A DNA stretch of 64,000 nucleotides, taken from assembly GCF_010993955.1 (NCBI RefSeq), contig NZ_WIXL01000006.1, positions 124,001 to 188,000 on the forward strand, read 5' to 3'. The stretch's first letter is position 1; every line of letters begins with the position of its first letter. Below the pieces are notes generated by a model. That model was not told where the DNA came from and did not search any database. It saw only the letters and a program-made list of their open reading frames with translations. Made by a program: the position numbers and the translations under genes. Positions 45,751 through 54,134 of the stretch are shown one piece after another. The DNA comes from Oceanobacillus halotolerans (lineage in GTDB: Bacteria > Bacillota > Bacilli > Bacillales > Amphibacillaceae).

Positions 45751-45775
45751 AGCGCCATATGGAATGGCGCTTTTT
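45751..45775 (+). terminator. Intrinsic terminator
   Basis: Stem AGCGCCAT/ATGGCGCT with a 4-base loop and T5, 27 bp after the preceding stop. Confidence 0.85.
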
Positions 45776-45852
45776 GTATGGAGTGGGAGTGGTGGGGAAT
45801 TTTGGATGGTGAATTGTTGTCAATGAAGAAAAGAGGAGTGAGGTCATTGAAA

Positions 45853-46020
45853 GTGGATCGAGGGAGCTTGTCAGTGCTAAGATCAGCCAGGGAAGGTCCA
45901 AAAAAGTAACAGAGGGAGCTTATCAGTGACCAAATTGGTAAGCGAATCACTAAAAAAGTAACAGAGCACGCGCTCCTCAATAACCAAACCACCAATTAAA
46001 TCTTCAAATAAGTAACAGAC
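45853..46020. repeat. 52-bp tandem array R3 (GTAACAGAG family)
   Basis: Units start at 45853 (degenerate), 45906, 45958 and 46012, spacings 53, 52 and 54. The unit at 45906 (GTAACAGAGGGAGCTTATCA, then GTGACCAAATTGGTAAGCGA) closely matches the R2 unit at 34328, showing a common origin of the two arrays. Confidence 0.8.
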
Positions 46021-46087
46021 ATCCACCCCTCTTGCTAATCTAACATTCCCTAGTCCACCTAGAATTCAAAAAATTCCATAATACTTA

Positions 46088-46137
46088 TTGACAAAACACT
46101 TTATTAGTTATATGGTTAGTTACATAAGTAATTAACC
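46088..46137 (+). promoter_or_regulatory. Promoter with GntR/YtrA-type operator
   Basis: -35 TTGACA at 46088-46093 and a -10-like TATGGT 17 bases on. Overlapping its right side is a 24-bp dyad at 46114-46137 with arms GGTTAgTTAC and GTAAtTAACC around ATAA. It lies 24 bp before the gntR start, so autoregulation of the operon is likely. Confidence 0.7.
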
Positions 46138-46160
46138 AATGAACGCTAAGGGTGGTTATG

Positions 46161-46538
46161 ATGAAACGAACATTAGATGAAAGTAAGCCCATCTTTTTAC
46201 AAATAAAAGAACAGCTAGAAGACTCTATTATCAATGAGACAATCCAACAAGGTGAACGGGTACCATCTACAAATGAATTTGCTGCGTTCTATGAAATCAA
46301 TCCTGCAACCGCCGCAAAAGGAGTTAATCAGTTGGTTGATGAGGGGATTTTACGAAAACGAAGGGGTGTTGGGATGTTTGTGACACAAGAAGCAAAATCC
46401 ATATTAATTGAAAAACGAAAAAAGACCTTTTATGACAATTACGTAAAGCCACTTAAAAGTGAAGCAGCGAAATTAAATATTAACAATGAACAATTAGTAG
46501 AGTTGGTTAAAAGGGGAGGAGAATTTGGTGAAAATTGA
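46161..46538 (+). CDS. GntR-family regulator, YtrA subfamily
   Basis: 125 residues. Winged helix-turn-helix (about 5-72) with PIFLQIKEQLEDSIINETIQ and the GntR core GERVPSTNEFAAFYEINPATAAKGVNQL, then a short helical C-terminal tail of about 50 residues, the YtrA pattern. Such repressors control a linked ABC transporter in response to envelope-active compounds. The ATG at 46161 has AAGGGTGG upstream. It overlaps the ATPase gene by 11 bp. Confidence 0.85.
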   Translation: MKRTLDESKPIFLQIKEQLEDSIINETIQQGERVPSTNEFAAFYEINPATAAKGVNQLVDEGILRKRRGVGMFVTQEAKSILIEKRKKTFYDNYVKPLKSEAAKLNINNEQLVELVKRGGEFGEN

Positions 46539-47385
46539 GGTAGAAAATGTCCAGAAGAAGTATAAGGATCAGTATGCTTTACAAGATGTTACATTCACAT
46601 TGGAAGGACCTAAAATTTACGGATTATTAGGTCGAAATGGAGCGGGTAAAACAACCTTTATGGATATTTTAGCTGGTAATATCCTTCCATCAGCTGGTCG
46701 GATCAAGATTGATGGCGAAAATCCTTTTGATAATCAACGTTTAACTCAATCGATTTGTCTGATTAAGGAAGGCAATAATTTTAAGAAAGACTTAAAGATA
46801 AAGAATGTGCTAAAAATATTTTCCTTCTTTTATCCAAACTGGGATCATGCATTAGCGATGGACTTAATCAAGGAATATAACTTAAATCCTAACGCTAAAA
46901 TTAAGACACTATCTAAGGGTATGGAATCGGCATTGGGGATTACGGTAGGTTTAGCTAGTAAGGCTCCAATTACTATTTTCGATGAACCCTATATTGGACT
47001 GGATGCAGCGGCTAGGAAGAAGTTTTATCAAATTCTCTTAGAAGAATACGAGGCGGAGGAACGGACAATCATTTTTTCCACCCACCTAATTGACGAAGTA
47101 AGTTTATTATTTGAGGAAGTCTTAATTTTGCAGGAAGGTTCACTAGTTTTACAGGAAAAAGCCGAGTTTCTACGGGAGAATACTTGTGCAGTTACAGGAA
47201 CTGTTGAAGAGGTGGAAGCTTTTATTAACGGAAAAGAAGTATTGGATAAAAAGGAATTAGCTGGAATGATGACTGCTTATGTTTATGCATCAATGGAGGA
47301 AGCGGAATCGAGTGGCTTTAAAGTGGAAGGAATACCGATTCAGGATTTAATGATTTATTTAACTGAACGAAAGAAGGGAGCCTAA
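46528..47385 (+). CDS. ABC transporter ATPase (YtrB-like)
   Basis: 285 residues. Walker A GRNGAGKTT (about 33-41), Walker B ITIFDEPYIGLD, and H-loop FSTHLIDE. The signature is degenerate: LSKGMESALG in place of LSGGQ, as is common in GntR-linked exporters of this type. The GTG at 46528 is eight bases after GGAGG; a TTG three bases earlier is less well placed. Followed after 3 bp by its membrane partner. Confidence 0.83.
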   Translation: MKIEVENVQKKYKDQYALQDVTFTLEGPKIYGLLGRNGAGKTTFMDILAGNILPSAGRIKIDGENPFDNQRLTQSICLIKEGNNFKKDLKIKNVLKIFSFFYPNWDHALAMDLIKEYNLNPNAKIKTLSKGMESALGITVGLASKAPITIFDEPYIGLDAAARKKFYQILLEEYEAEERTIIFSTHLIDEVSLLFEEVLILQEGSLVLQEKAEFLRENTCAVTGTVEEVEAFINGKEVLDKKELAGMMTAYVYASMEEAESSGFKVEGIPIQDLMIYLTERKKGA

Positions 47386-47388
47386 AAA

Positions 47389-48090
47389 ATGCAGAAACAA
47401 ATAAAAGGGTTACTATACTTTTACACAGCAGATATTCGTCATTCGTTGACTGTATTTTGGACAATTTTATTGGCAATATTGGTGGTGTCATTAACGTTTG
47501 TCTACTTTTTAGAAAGACTAGGAGATGGTTTTTTCACGTTTAGTTTAACAGGACCAATGTATGTTTATTGTGCGATTTTAGGATTTATCACTGTGAAAGA
47601 AGCCATTCCATTTTCTATTAAAATTGGAGCAACGAGAAAGAATATTTTTATCAGTTTAGGGATCTTTTTCTTTCTTCTTTCCTTTTCAATGGCTACAGTA
47701 GGAAGTTTGTTACAGGAGGCTATCAAGGGCTTAAATCAGTTATTGAATGTTGATATTTTTACCTTTCTCCATATCAGCCATTTCTTGAGTGATGTATGGT
47801 ATAGCCGGATTTTAATTGATACGTCCATTATGTTCTTTTTATTGACATTTATGCTTGTCGTAGGATTAATTTTTTATCGTTACGGCCTGTTAGGCGGAGG
47901 GACTTTCCTTGGTATATTATTAGTCATATTTCTCGTTGGCATTACACAAGACTGGTTCGTTAATTTCTTTGGAGAGGTATTTCTGAATATAGATCTAGTA
48001 TTCTTCATCCAACTATTTGGCATCGGGGTCAGCTTATATTTTCTTTCTTTCCTACTGTTAAGGCGAATCACCATTGTAAAAGTACGATAA
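47389..48090 (+). CDS. ABC transporter membrane subunit
   Basis: 233 residues with about six hydrophobic helices (about 18-42, 52-68, 86-108, 140-163, 172-190, 205-225). Little sequence identity is recognisable. Position as third gene of a tight GntR-ATPase-membrane operon, and the charged loop KIGATRKN, identify it as the channel part. The substrate is unknown; similar modules export antimicrobial peptides or tune envelope stress. Confidence 0.7.
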   Translation: MQKQIKGLLYFYTADIRHSLTVFWTILLAILVVSLTFVYFLERLGDGFFTFSLTGPMYVYCAILGFITVKEAIPFSIKIGATRKNIFISLGIFFFLLSFSMATVGSLLQEAIKGLNQLLNVDIFTFLHISHFLSDVWYSRILIDTSIMFFLLTFMLVVGLIFYRYGLLGGGTFLGILLVIFLVGITQDWFVNFFGEVFLNIDLVFFIQLFGIGVSLYFLSFLLLRRITIVKVR

Positions 48091-48193
48091 AGCTTAACTC
48101 ATTCGGTTCCGACTCGGCATGACGTGCTAGTACTAAGCGTTGCGATTGACGTGGCGTTCTTAGTCAGCCTGCTGGTTAACACGTAATAAGCAA

Positions 48194-48224
48194 AGGTCCA
48201 GACAATGATATGGTCTGGACCTTT
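48194..48224. terminator. Intrinsic terminator between convergent operons
   Basis: Perfect stem AAGGTCCAGAC/GTCTGGACCTT with a loop of about 9 bases. Upstream at 48110-48180 lies a GCGATTGACGTGGCG string that resembles the P3 left module. Confidence 0.82.
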
Positions 48225-48248
48225 CGCATGTATGAGCACGGTACTCGA

Positions 48249-49028
48249 CTAGTTTGCTAATTCTTTCTTTTGTAATGTAAAGGTTGCACCAATGATTAAT
48301 AGGATCGAGAGGATGAAGGTGACAATAGCTGCACCAATAAGATCACCTGGAATTTGTTCGATTAAAAGCATCTCATGAATGTGTTGGGCTATCATATTAG
48401 GACTCCAAGCTAAAACATGGCTAAATACTTGGGTGATTCCACTCATCGCGATGATCGTTGCTATCGTAAGAAATGCGACTAAGCCTGGTAATTTTACAAG
48501 TGTGTTATAAAAAATCGATAGGGATATTACGAATGTTAGCCATAATCCATAGAAAAAGACAACTTGGATAAAAGCAACAAAGGAAAGTTCACCAAATAAT
48601 AAATTGATATAATACCAACTTACGAATAAGCCTAAAAATAGAGAGAGCCAGATAAGTAACAGATAAGATGTCCATTTGGCTGAAACATAATTCCAGTAGC
48701 TAACTGGTTTTACTAAAATAAGTTCTGACACGCCACTTTTTCGCTCGCCACTAATGGTTCCCATCGACATTAAGACAATGACTAGCACACCCATTGTACT
48801 CAATTGGCCTAAACTCATCATCACTGCATCAGCTGGTGAAAATTCAGGTAACTCAAAAGCAGTTCCTTCTGGCATCCCTCCTGCCATGTCAATAATTTGT
48901 GGCATATAGTAATTGGCAAGTGGGTCAAGAATAGCTAATAAAATAATGACGAGTGGAACCCAAATCCATTTGACATTTCGCCAGTTCTCTAATAATTCTT
49001 TTTTGAAAAGTGTCATCCATTGCATCAT
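48249..49028 (-). CDS. yxlG: ABC-2 type transporter permease, YxlG-like
   Basis: 259 residues with six membrane helices. The cytoplasmic GTISGERKSGVSELILVKPVSYWNY loop after helix 2 is the ABC-2 docking segment. It overlaps the ATPase gene by 4 bp. The PLD_N protein, ATPase, permease order equals yxlE-yxlF-yxlG of the B. subtilis sigY operon, whose sigma and anti-sigma genes are not here. The substrate is unknown. Confidence 0.75.
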   Translation of the reverse strand: MMQWMTLFKKELLENWRNVKWIWVPLVIILLAILDPLANYYMPQIIDMAGGMPEGTAFELPEFSPADAVMMSLGQLSTMGVLVIVLMSMGTISGERKSGVSELILVKPVSYWNYVSAKWTSYLLLIWLSLFLGLFVSWYYINLLFGELSFVAFIQVVFFYGLWLTFVISLSIFYNTLVKLPGLVAFLTIATIIAMSGITQVFSHVLAWSPNMIAQHIHEMLLIEQIPGDLIGAAIVTFILSILLIIGATFTLQKKELAN

Positions 49029-49936
49029 TGATTCACCACTTTCATGAACATGTCTTCCAGGGTGGCGCGACTAATCGAAAAAGTTGTGAGCGGCCAATTT
49101 TTGTTTGCTGCTAATTGTAGTATGTTGGAACGAGTTTTTGCTATATCTGTTGTCGTAACATGCAGTAAATTCCGATCGATATGAGAATTTGTAACTTCTG
49201 GGAAAGAATCTAACTGTTGTTGATAGGTTTCTAAATTTGATTCAAATCCAAGCTCAATTTTTGTTGTTTGATATTTAGCTCGTAAATGCTCCATGGCTCC
49301 AGACTCTACAATATCCCCATTGTGGAGTAATAATAGCTCATCACTTACTTCTTCGGCATCCCCTAGAATATGGGTGGAAAAGAGAATCGTCATCTCTTGT
49401 TTCAGTTTTTCCATTAATGTGAGAACTTCACGGCGACCTATGGGGTCTAATGAGGATACTGGCTCATCGAGAATCAACATTTTTGGGGAATGGATGATGG
49501 CTTGAGCAATACCAAGACGTTGCTTCATCCCACCAGAAAATCGGTTAATTCGCTCATCCCTTGCCTCTTTCGTAATACCAACTTGATCAAAAACTTCATC
49601 TGCACGTTTTGTTGTTTCAGATTTTGATAAAAAAGCAAGTTGCCCACTATACATTAGAAATTCCCTTGCTGTCATCCAACCATGAAAAACAGGGTACTGT
49701 GGTAAGTAACCAATATAGGGACGAATGTCAGCATTGGCATCAAGCCCCTGAAAGGAAACAGTTCCTTCTGACGGTTTTAATAAGCCAGCTAAAATTCGCA
49801 AAATGGTCGTTTTTCCTGCACCATTTGGACCGATTAAGGCAATACATTTTTCACTTGGTAGGGAGAATTGAACATTGTTAACAGCTGTCTTTGTTTTATA
49901 GTGTTTGGATAAATGATTAACCTGAAGAATTTCCAT
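49025..49936 (-). CDS. yxlF: ABC transporter ATPase, YxlF-like
   Basis: 303 residues. Walker A GPNGAGKTT, signature FSGGMKQRLG, Walker B MLILDEPVSSLDPIGRRE and H-loop FSTHILGD. A C-terminal extension of about 80 residues (ELGFESNLETYQQ...) is typical of ABC-2 exporter ATPases and ends LEDMFMKVV. Cotranscribed with yxlE (2 bp apart) and yxlG. Confidence 0.82.
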   Translation of the reverse strand: MEILQVNHLSKHYKTKTAVNNVQFSLPSEKCIALIGPNGAGKTTILRILAGLLKPSEGTVSFQGLDANADIRPYIGYLPQYPVFHGWMTAREFLMYSGQLAFLSKSETTKRADEVFDQVGITKEARDERINRFSGGMKQRLGIAQAIIHSPKMLILDEPVSSLDPIGRREVLTLMEKLKQEMTILFSTHILGDAEEVSDELLLLHNGDIVESGAMEHLRAKYQTTKIELGFESNLETYQQQLDSFPEVTNSHIDRNLLHVTTTDIAKTRSNILQLAANKNWPLTTFSISRATLEDMFMKVVNQ

Positions 49937-49938
49937 GA

Positions 49939-50136
49939 CTACTGTCTCCTTCCAAGAATAAAGTATAAAATTGGTCCCAATGTGCTAACAAATAGGATTA
50001 TTAAGACCCACAGCCATTTTGGTCCATTTGTTTCTTTGGTTCGGATTAAATCAATTAATGCAACTACCATTAAAATAGCTTGGATCACCAAGATTGGTGC
50101 TATGATGGCCCAATTGATATTTGCGAGTTCTTCCAT
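49939..50136 (-). CDS. yxlE: PLDc_N domain membrane protein, YxlE-like
   Basis: 65 residues with two membrane helices flanking DLIRTKETNGPKWLWVLIIL, and the C-terminus GPILYFILGRRQ. This is the PLDc_N (cardiolipin synthase N-terminal) motif. First gene of yxlEFG. In B. subtilis YxlD and YxlE are negative regulators of SigY; whether that role persists without SigY is open. GAGGTGAG precedes the ATG. Confidence 0.78.
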   Translation of the reverse strand: MEELANINWAIIAPILVIQAILMVVALIDLIRTKETNGPKWLWVLIILFVSTLGPILYFILGRRQ

Positions 50137-50214
50137 TTTTTCTCACCTCGTAATTAAAGGATACCATTATATACGGATTAGGTCAGTAAAAGGTTCTAGG
50201 TAATGGGAAAAAGT

Positions 50215-50375
50215 AATCCACAAAGTTATGCACATTATCAACATTGTATTAATAGGATTTTTTTGTTATATCCACATTATCCACAGGTTGTAAATGAGTT
50301 ATCAACAAAATGTCTGTGCATAACTTTTGTCGAAAGACCCTGAAATATCAGGGTTAATTTAATTAGTTATGAACA
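50215..50375. promoter_or_regulatory. DnaA-box cluster
   Basis: Eight DnaA-box-like 9-mers in about 160 bp. Exact TTATNCACA: 50226-50234, 50277-50285 and, reversed, 50315-50323. One mismatch: TAATCCACA 50215, TTATCAACA 50235 and 50299, ATATCCACA 50268, TTATGAACA 50367. Two boxes directly abut (50226/50235), as do two others (50268/50277). AT-rich DNA follows to about 50420. No dnaA, dnaN or rep gene is near, so this is not oriC itself. It lies upstream of yxlE. Confidence 0.75.
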
Positions 50376-50435
50376 ACTGTTAATAACCTGTTTATAACTA
50401 GTGGAAATAAAGGATGTATTCTAATAGCTTGTTGT

Positions 50436-50740
50436 TTATTAAAGTATGGATCCTGATGGATAGTTGATATATTATGTGTCGTAACTTTAGCATGACTTCC
50501 TTCCATCCTTTATAAGGTGAGTGCTAATACGGTGCTGCAGAAAAATACGCTTCACCATGGGCACAAGTGCAACATCTGTTCAAACTCTCTCTGTTCATTT
50601 TCACAGTGTCTTCTTTGCCACGGGAACACTTCAGCCTCCTCATTGAAAAACGAAGTGACTATCCAGAGCGGAAAGAATAGCACAAAGTTACGATGCATCA
50701 TATATAAGCTACGACGTTAAGAAAACAACAAAGTATACAA
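50436..50740. repeat. Mosaic palindromic element, truncated copy P10
   Basis: Degraded and internally deleted. It has GGTGAGTGCTAATACGG near 50515, GGGCACAAGTGCAACATCTG near 50559, TTTTCACAGTGTCTTCTTTG near 50598 and an outer arm ACGACGTTAAGAAAACAACA near 50711. Confidence 0.7.
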
Positions 50741-50746
50741 AAAAAT

Positions 50747-50778
50747 AAAAAACCGAAGCTGTTAACTTCGGTTTTCTG
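50747..50778 (-). terminator. Intrinsic terminator of yfhE
   Basis: Stem AAAACCGAAG/CTTCGGTTTT with a 7-base loop; the stop codon of yfhE lies in the loop. The T-tract on the minus strand is TTTTTTATTTTTTT. Confidence 0.85.
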
Positions 50779-50890
50779 GCTTTGTGAATTGTTGTGATGC
50801 CTTATCTGCCTTTTTAAAATCACGCTGGTACAATACCTCTTGTGTTTTGGACAAAAACTTTAACCGTTCATTGTTCTTTTTATCCACCAT
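50762..50890 (-). CDS. yfhE: YfhE-like small protein
   Basis: 42 residues: MVDKKNNERLKF, then LSKTQEVLYQRDFKKADKAS, the conserved core of the YfhE family of Bacillaceae. The ATG at 50890 has GTGAGGG seven bases upstream; the longer frame to 50944 lacks this. Next to yfhF as in B. subtilis. Function unknown. Confidence 0.75.
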   Translation of the reverse strand: MVDKKNNERLKFLSKTQEVLYQRDFKKADKASQQFTKPENRS

Positions 50891-50955
50891 GTCCAATCCC
50901 TCACTTATTTTTAGTCTACTATTAGCGTTACCTCCAATTTGCAAATTATACGCGC

Positions 50956-51849
50956 CTATTTTTCGCTAATAGTTGCCTGTAAAGCTTCTTCTAAATGAGG
51001 GTAGTGAAATGAATAGTTGTGTTCGATGGCTTTTTCAGGGATTACATATTGCCCCTTGGTTACAAGCAGACTCATTTCCCCGATAAGGAGTCGAAGCATC
51101 AATTTAGGTACTGGCAGCCAATATGGGCGATTGAGGACACTTGCTAATGTTTTTGTGAAATCTTTATTTCGCTCAGGATTTGGTGCTGTCACATTAACAG
51201 GTCCCTTTATCGCTTCATGATCGATACAATATGAAATCATGTTCACAACATCATCAATATGGACCCATGATAACCATTGTTTTCCCATTCCAATTGGACC
51301 GCCAATAAAAGCTTTAATCGGGAGCATCATGAGAGGGAGGGATCCTTCTTTTCCTAAAATAACGCCAAATCGCATATAGACGGTTCGAATGCCGATTGCT
51401 TCTGCTTGTTCGGCACATTGCTCCCATTCCACCACAACCTTGGCTAAGAAGTCATCACCAGATTGTTCCGTATCTTCCGTGAACGTTTGCCTTTCAGATG
51501 TTCCATAAAATCCAACAGCTGAACCACTAATAAAGACTTCAGGTTTTTCTGCCATATTGTTCATTAAATCAATTGCTTTTTGGGTTGATTCGATACGACT
51601 GCGCAGGATTCTCTCTTTTTTTCTTTTCGTCCAATAACCAAATAAGGAATCACCTGCTAGGTTTACAACAGCATGTATGGTAGGAAGGTATTGTGCCGTA
51701 ACTTGATAATTGATGTATTTTACAAGTGGGGAATTTTCATACTTATATGGTGATCTAGTAAGTATATATACATAATGCCCCTGATTAACTAGCTGTTTGG
51801 TTAAATGTTTTCCGACAAAACCAGTTCCACCTGTCAGCAATATATTCAT
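50956..51849 (-). CDS. yfhF: TIGR01777-type epimerase/NAD-binding protein YfhF
   Basis: 297 residues, extended short-chain dehydrogenase fold. N-terminal Rossmann motif LTGGTGFVGKHLTKQL; the family signature AVVNLAGDSLFGYW and GSAVGFYGTSERQTFTE follow, then the C-terminal domain ending in HYPHLEEALQ. Substrate unknown. Divergent from recX, as in B. subtilis where recX (yfhG) is the neighbour. Confidence 0.87.
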   Translation of the reverse strand: MNILLTGGTGFVGKHLTKQLVNQGHYVYILTRSPYKYENSPLVKYINYQVTAQYLPTIHAVVNLAGDSLFGYWTKRKKERILRSRIESTQKAIDLMNNMAEKPEVFISGSAVGFYGTSERQTFTEDTEQSGDDFLAKVVVEWEQCAEQAEAIGIRTVYMRFGVILGKEGSLPLMMLPIKAFIGGPIGMGKQWLSWVHIDDVVNMISYCIDHEAIKGPVNVTAPNPERNKDFTKTLASVLNRPYWLPVPKLMLRLLIGEMSLLVTKGQYVIPEKAIEHNYSFHYPHLEEALQATISEK

Positions 51850-51996
51850 TTCTCACACTCCATTTGATTATGATCAATGATTTCTTTGTCTATTCCACCA
51901 TGTTATTTTTTTAGCTTAATCTATTCTATGCAATCTTGTTTCCACTAATGTGGTGATATGCATTTTCTAGTATAATAAGGCAAAAGGGGGATCGGC

Positions 51997-52809
51997 ATGA
52001 CAAAAATTACACGTATTACAACGCAAAAACGACGTAAAAATCGGTATAACATTTTTCTGGATGATGGTCATGGGGAAAAATATGGGTTTAGTGTCGAAGA
52101 AGATGTGTTAATTGAATTTAATCTACGTAAAGGACTCTCTTTGGATCAAGCTATGATTCAGCAACTAGAACAAAGAGATACATTTCATAAAGCATATGCT
52201 CTTGCCATTAATTATTTAAGCTATCGAATGCGGACAAAGAAAGAACTTTATGACTACCTTGTCAAAAAAGAAGTGGATGACGAACATATTCCTAAAATAA
52301 TGGACAGGCTAGAGCAGGAACATTTGTTGGATGATCGTCAATTTGCCGAAGCTTTTGTCCAAACACGAATTCAAACATCAAGTAAAGGTCCATTACTTAT
52401 CAAAAAAGAATTAATAGAAAAGGGAGTAGCAGCCTCCATTGCTGATAATGCGATCCAATCCTATTCTTATGAGACCCAGCTCGCTAAAGCAGAAAAGTGG
52501 GTTACCAAAAAACTAAATCATCGAAAAAAAGACTCCTTTCAAAACCAAATCCAAAAACTGCAGACAACCTTAATGCAAAAAGGATTTTCACAAGATGTGA
52601 TGAAAGAAGTTACAAGTGATTTATACGATGAAAAAGATGATGAATCGGAATGGACGGCACTCCAATATCACGGCGAAAAAATGCTTCGGAAATATAAATC
52701 AAAATATACAGGCTTTAAATTAGAACAGAAACTAAAAGAAGCATTATACCGAAAAGGCTTTTCACTAGATGATATTCAAGCTTTTATCGATAGCCTTGAT
52801 GACGATTAG
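51997..52809 (+). CDS. recX: RecA regulator RecX
   Basis: 270 residues, the long Firmicutes form, with repeated three-helix modules: YLSYRMRTKKELYDYLVKKE, LDDRQFAEAFVQTRIQ and KGPLLIKKELIEKGV, with similar modules again in the C-terminal half. RecX binds RecA filaments and limits or remodels them. An N-terminal KITRITTQKRRKNRYNIFLD segment is usual in bacilli. Followed by array R4. Confidence 0.9.
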   Translation: MTKITRITTQKRRKNRYNIFLDDGHGEKYGFSVEEDVLIEFNLRKGLSLDQAMIQQLEQRDTFHKAYALAINYLSYRMRTKKELYDYLVKKEVDDEHIPKIMDRLEQEHLLDDRQFAEAFVQTRIQTSSKGPLLIKKELIEKGVAASIADNAIQSYSYETQLAKAEKWVTKKLNHRKKDSFQNQIQKLQTTLMQKGFSQDVMKEVTSDLYDEKDDESEWTALQYHGEKMLRKYKSKYTGFKLEQKLKEALYRKGFSLDDIQAFIDSLDDD

Positions 52810-52824
52810 AAGTGCTGATAGTTT

Positions 52825-53030
52825 TTATCTCGAATGGAACGGATATGCTGACAAAAACGGTTTTATCCTTTACATAGGTTGTCACAGCTGATTGTATCAA
52901 AATATGAGAGAGAATCAACCGATATAAAGGCTGTCATGGCAGAAAGCACCTTATTTTAAGAGAGAATCGACCGATAGACAGCCTGTCGTGGTTGAAAGCA
53001 TACAAGTAATTCAAGCGTTTTTGTATGTTA
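52825..53030. repeat. 52-bp tandem array R4 (CCGATA/CTGTC family)
   Basis: Three related units: GGTTGTC at 52877, GGCTGTC at 52929 and GCCTGTC at 52981, exactly 52 bp apart; GAGAGAATC at 52908 and 52960 is also 52 bp apart. Sequence differs from R1-R3 but shares CCGATA with array R5. It lies 3' of recX and 3' of the convergent RHH gene. Confidence 0.7.
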
Positions 53031-53087
53031 ATTATGCTGCCCGTATATAATTTGTCGTTTTCTTCACGGTTAGTGAACGATTTATTT

Positions 53088-53267
53088 TTAGTCTTGATCT
53101 TTATTTTTTTCCTGCTTCTTCGGCAACCTTCCAGCCTTTTTGACCGATTCTCTAAGCAAAAATTCTATATGGCTATTTACGCTGCGGAATTCATCTGTCG
53201 CCCAAGCTTCAAGGGCTTCATATAGTTTCGGATCAATGCGTAGTGGGAAATTCTTTTTCTTTGCCAT
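53088..53267 (-). CDS. Small ribbon-helix-helix (Arc-type) protein
   Basis: 59 residues. [20 protein letters not shown] and [20 protein letters not shown] form the beta-strand and two helices of an Arc/MetJ-like DNA-binding dimer; the tail is basic. AAGGGG is 5 bases before the ATG. It follows the SPFH gene after 12 bp on the same strand, so the two are probably cotranscribed. Not long enough to be listed by a 60-codon cutoff. Confidence 0.75.
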   Translation of the reverse strand: MAKKKNFPLRIDPKLYEALEAWATDEFRSVNSHIEFLLRESVKKAGRLPKKQEKNKDQD

Positions 53268-53279
53268 CTTACCCCTTCT

Positions 53280-54134
53280 TTACTGGTATAGTGATCCTGT
53301 GTTTATGACTGGCTGTGTCCCTTGCTCAGATACAATGGATACAAGTAAATTGTTAATCATGGCGACTCGTCTTTCATCGTCTAAGTCGACAATTCCTTCT
53401 TTCTCAAGCCGTTCAACTGCATCTTGAGCCATTTCTACGGCTCCATCTACAATTTGTTTCCGCGCAGCAATAATTGCACTTGCTTGCTGTCTTTGGAGCA
53501 TCGCTTGAGCAATTTCGGTGGAATAAGCCAAATGTGTAAGTCTTGCTTCAATAACTTCTACTCCAGCAACCCTTAATCTTTCTTGTATTTCTTGGGTTAA
53601 TTCTGCGGATACTTCTTTTGCATTTCCTCTAAGCGTTAATTCGTCTTCTCCAAACGTGTCATATGGAAATTTCGTTGCAACAGCACGGATGGCCGTTTCA
53701 CTTTGGATTTCAACAAATTGTTCATAGCGATCAACTTCAAATACAGCTTTTGCTGCATCAATGACTTTGAACATAATGACTGCGGCAATTTCAATCGGGT
53801 TTCCATTTACGTCATTTACCTTTAATCTTTTGCTGTTAAAATTTCGAACACGAAGCGAAATCGTATTTCGAATTGTAAATGGGACGGTTAGTGCAATTCC
53901 TTCACGACGTATTGTCCCCACGTATCTTCCAAAAAAAATGACTACGACGGATTGATTTGGTTGAACCATCGTTATTCCAGACCCAAGTATAATCGTGATA
54001 GCAAGTAAAATTCCACCAATAACAAATTGCTCTGCTATAAAACTAAATACCGCACCAGTAAGGAATACCGCAATCGCAAATATCCCTACATACCCATTCA
54101 TGACCCAAGCATCTTTCTCTTTGGTACCATTCAT
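53280..54134 (-). CDS. SPFH/band-7 domain membrane protein
   Basis: 284 residues. Two N-terminal hydrophobic segments (about 12-30 and 35-55) anchor an SPFH domain (about 60-240) with VVIFFGRYVGTIRREGIALTVP and ERLRVAGVEVIEARLTHLAYS. The C-terminal helix has RQQASAIIAARKQIVDGAVEMA, as in stomatin/flotillin-like scaffolds of functional membrane microdomains. The ATG at 54134 has AAAGGTGG eight bases upstream. Coupled to an RHH protein gene. Confidence 0.85.
   Translation of the reverse strand: MNGTKEKDAWVMNGYVGIFAIAVFLTGAVFSFIAEQFVIGGILLAITIILGSGITMVQPNQSVVVIFFGRYVGTIRREGIALTVPFTIRNTISLRVRNFNSKRLKVNDVNGNPIEIAAVIMFKVIDAAKAVFEVDRYEQFVEIQSETAIRAVATKFPYDTFGEDELTLRGNAKEVSAELTQEIQERLRVAGVEVIEARLTHLAYSTEIAQAMLQRQQASAIIAARKQIVDGAVEMAQDAVERLEKEGIVDLDDERRVAMINNLLVSIVSEQGTQPVINTGSLYQ

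Noticed and set aside
50215-50420. Chromosomal oriC
   Set aside because: No dnaA-dnaN or rpmH nearby and the gene context matches the yfh region, far from oriC in B. subtilis.
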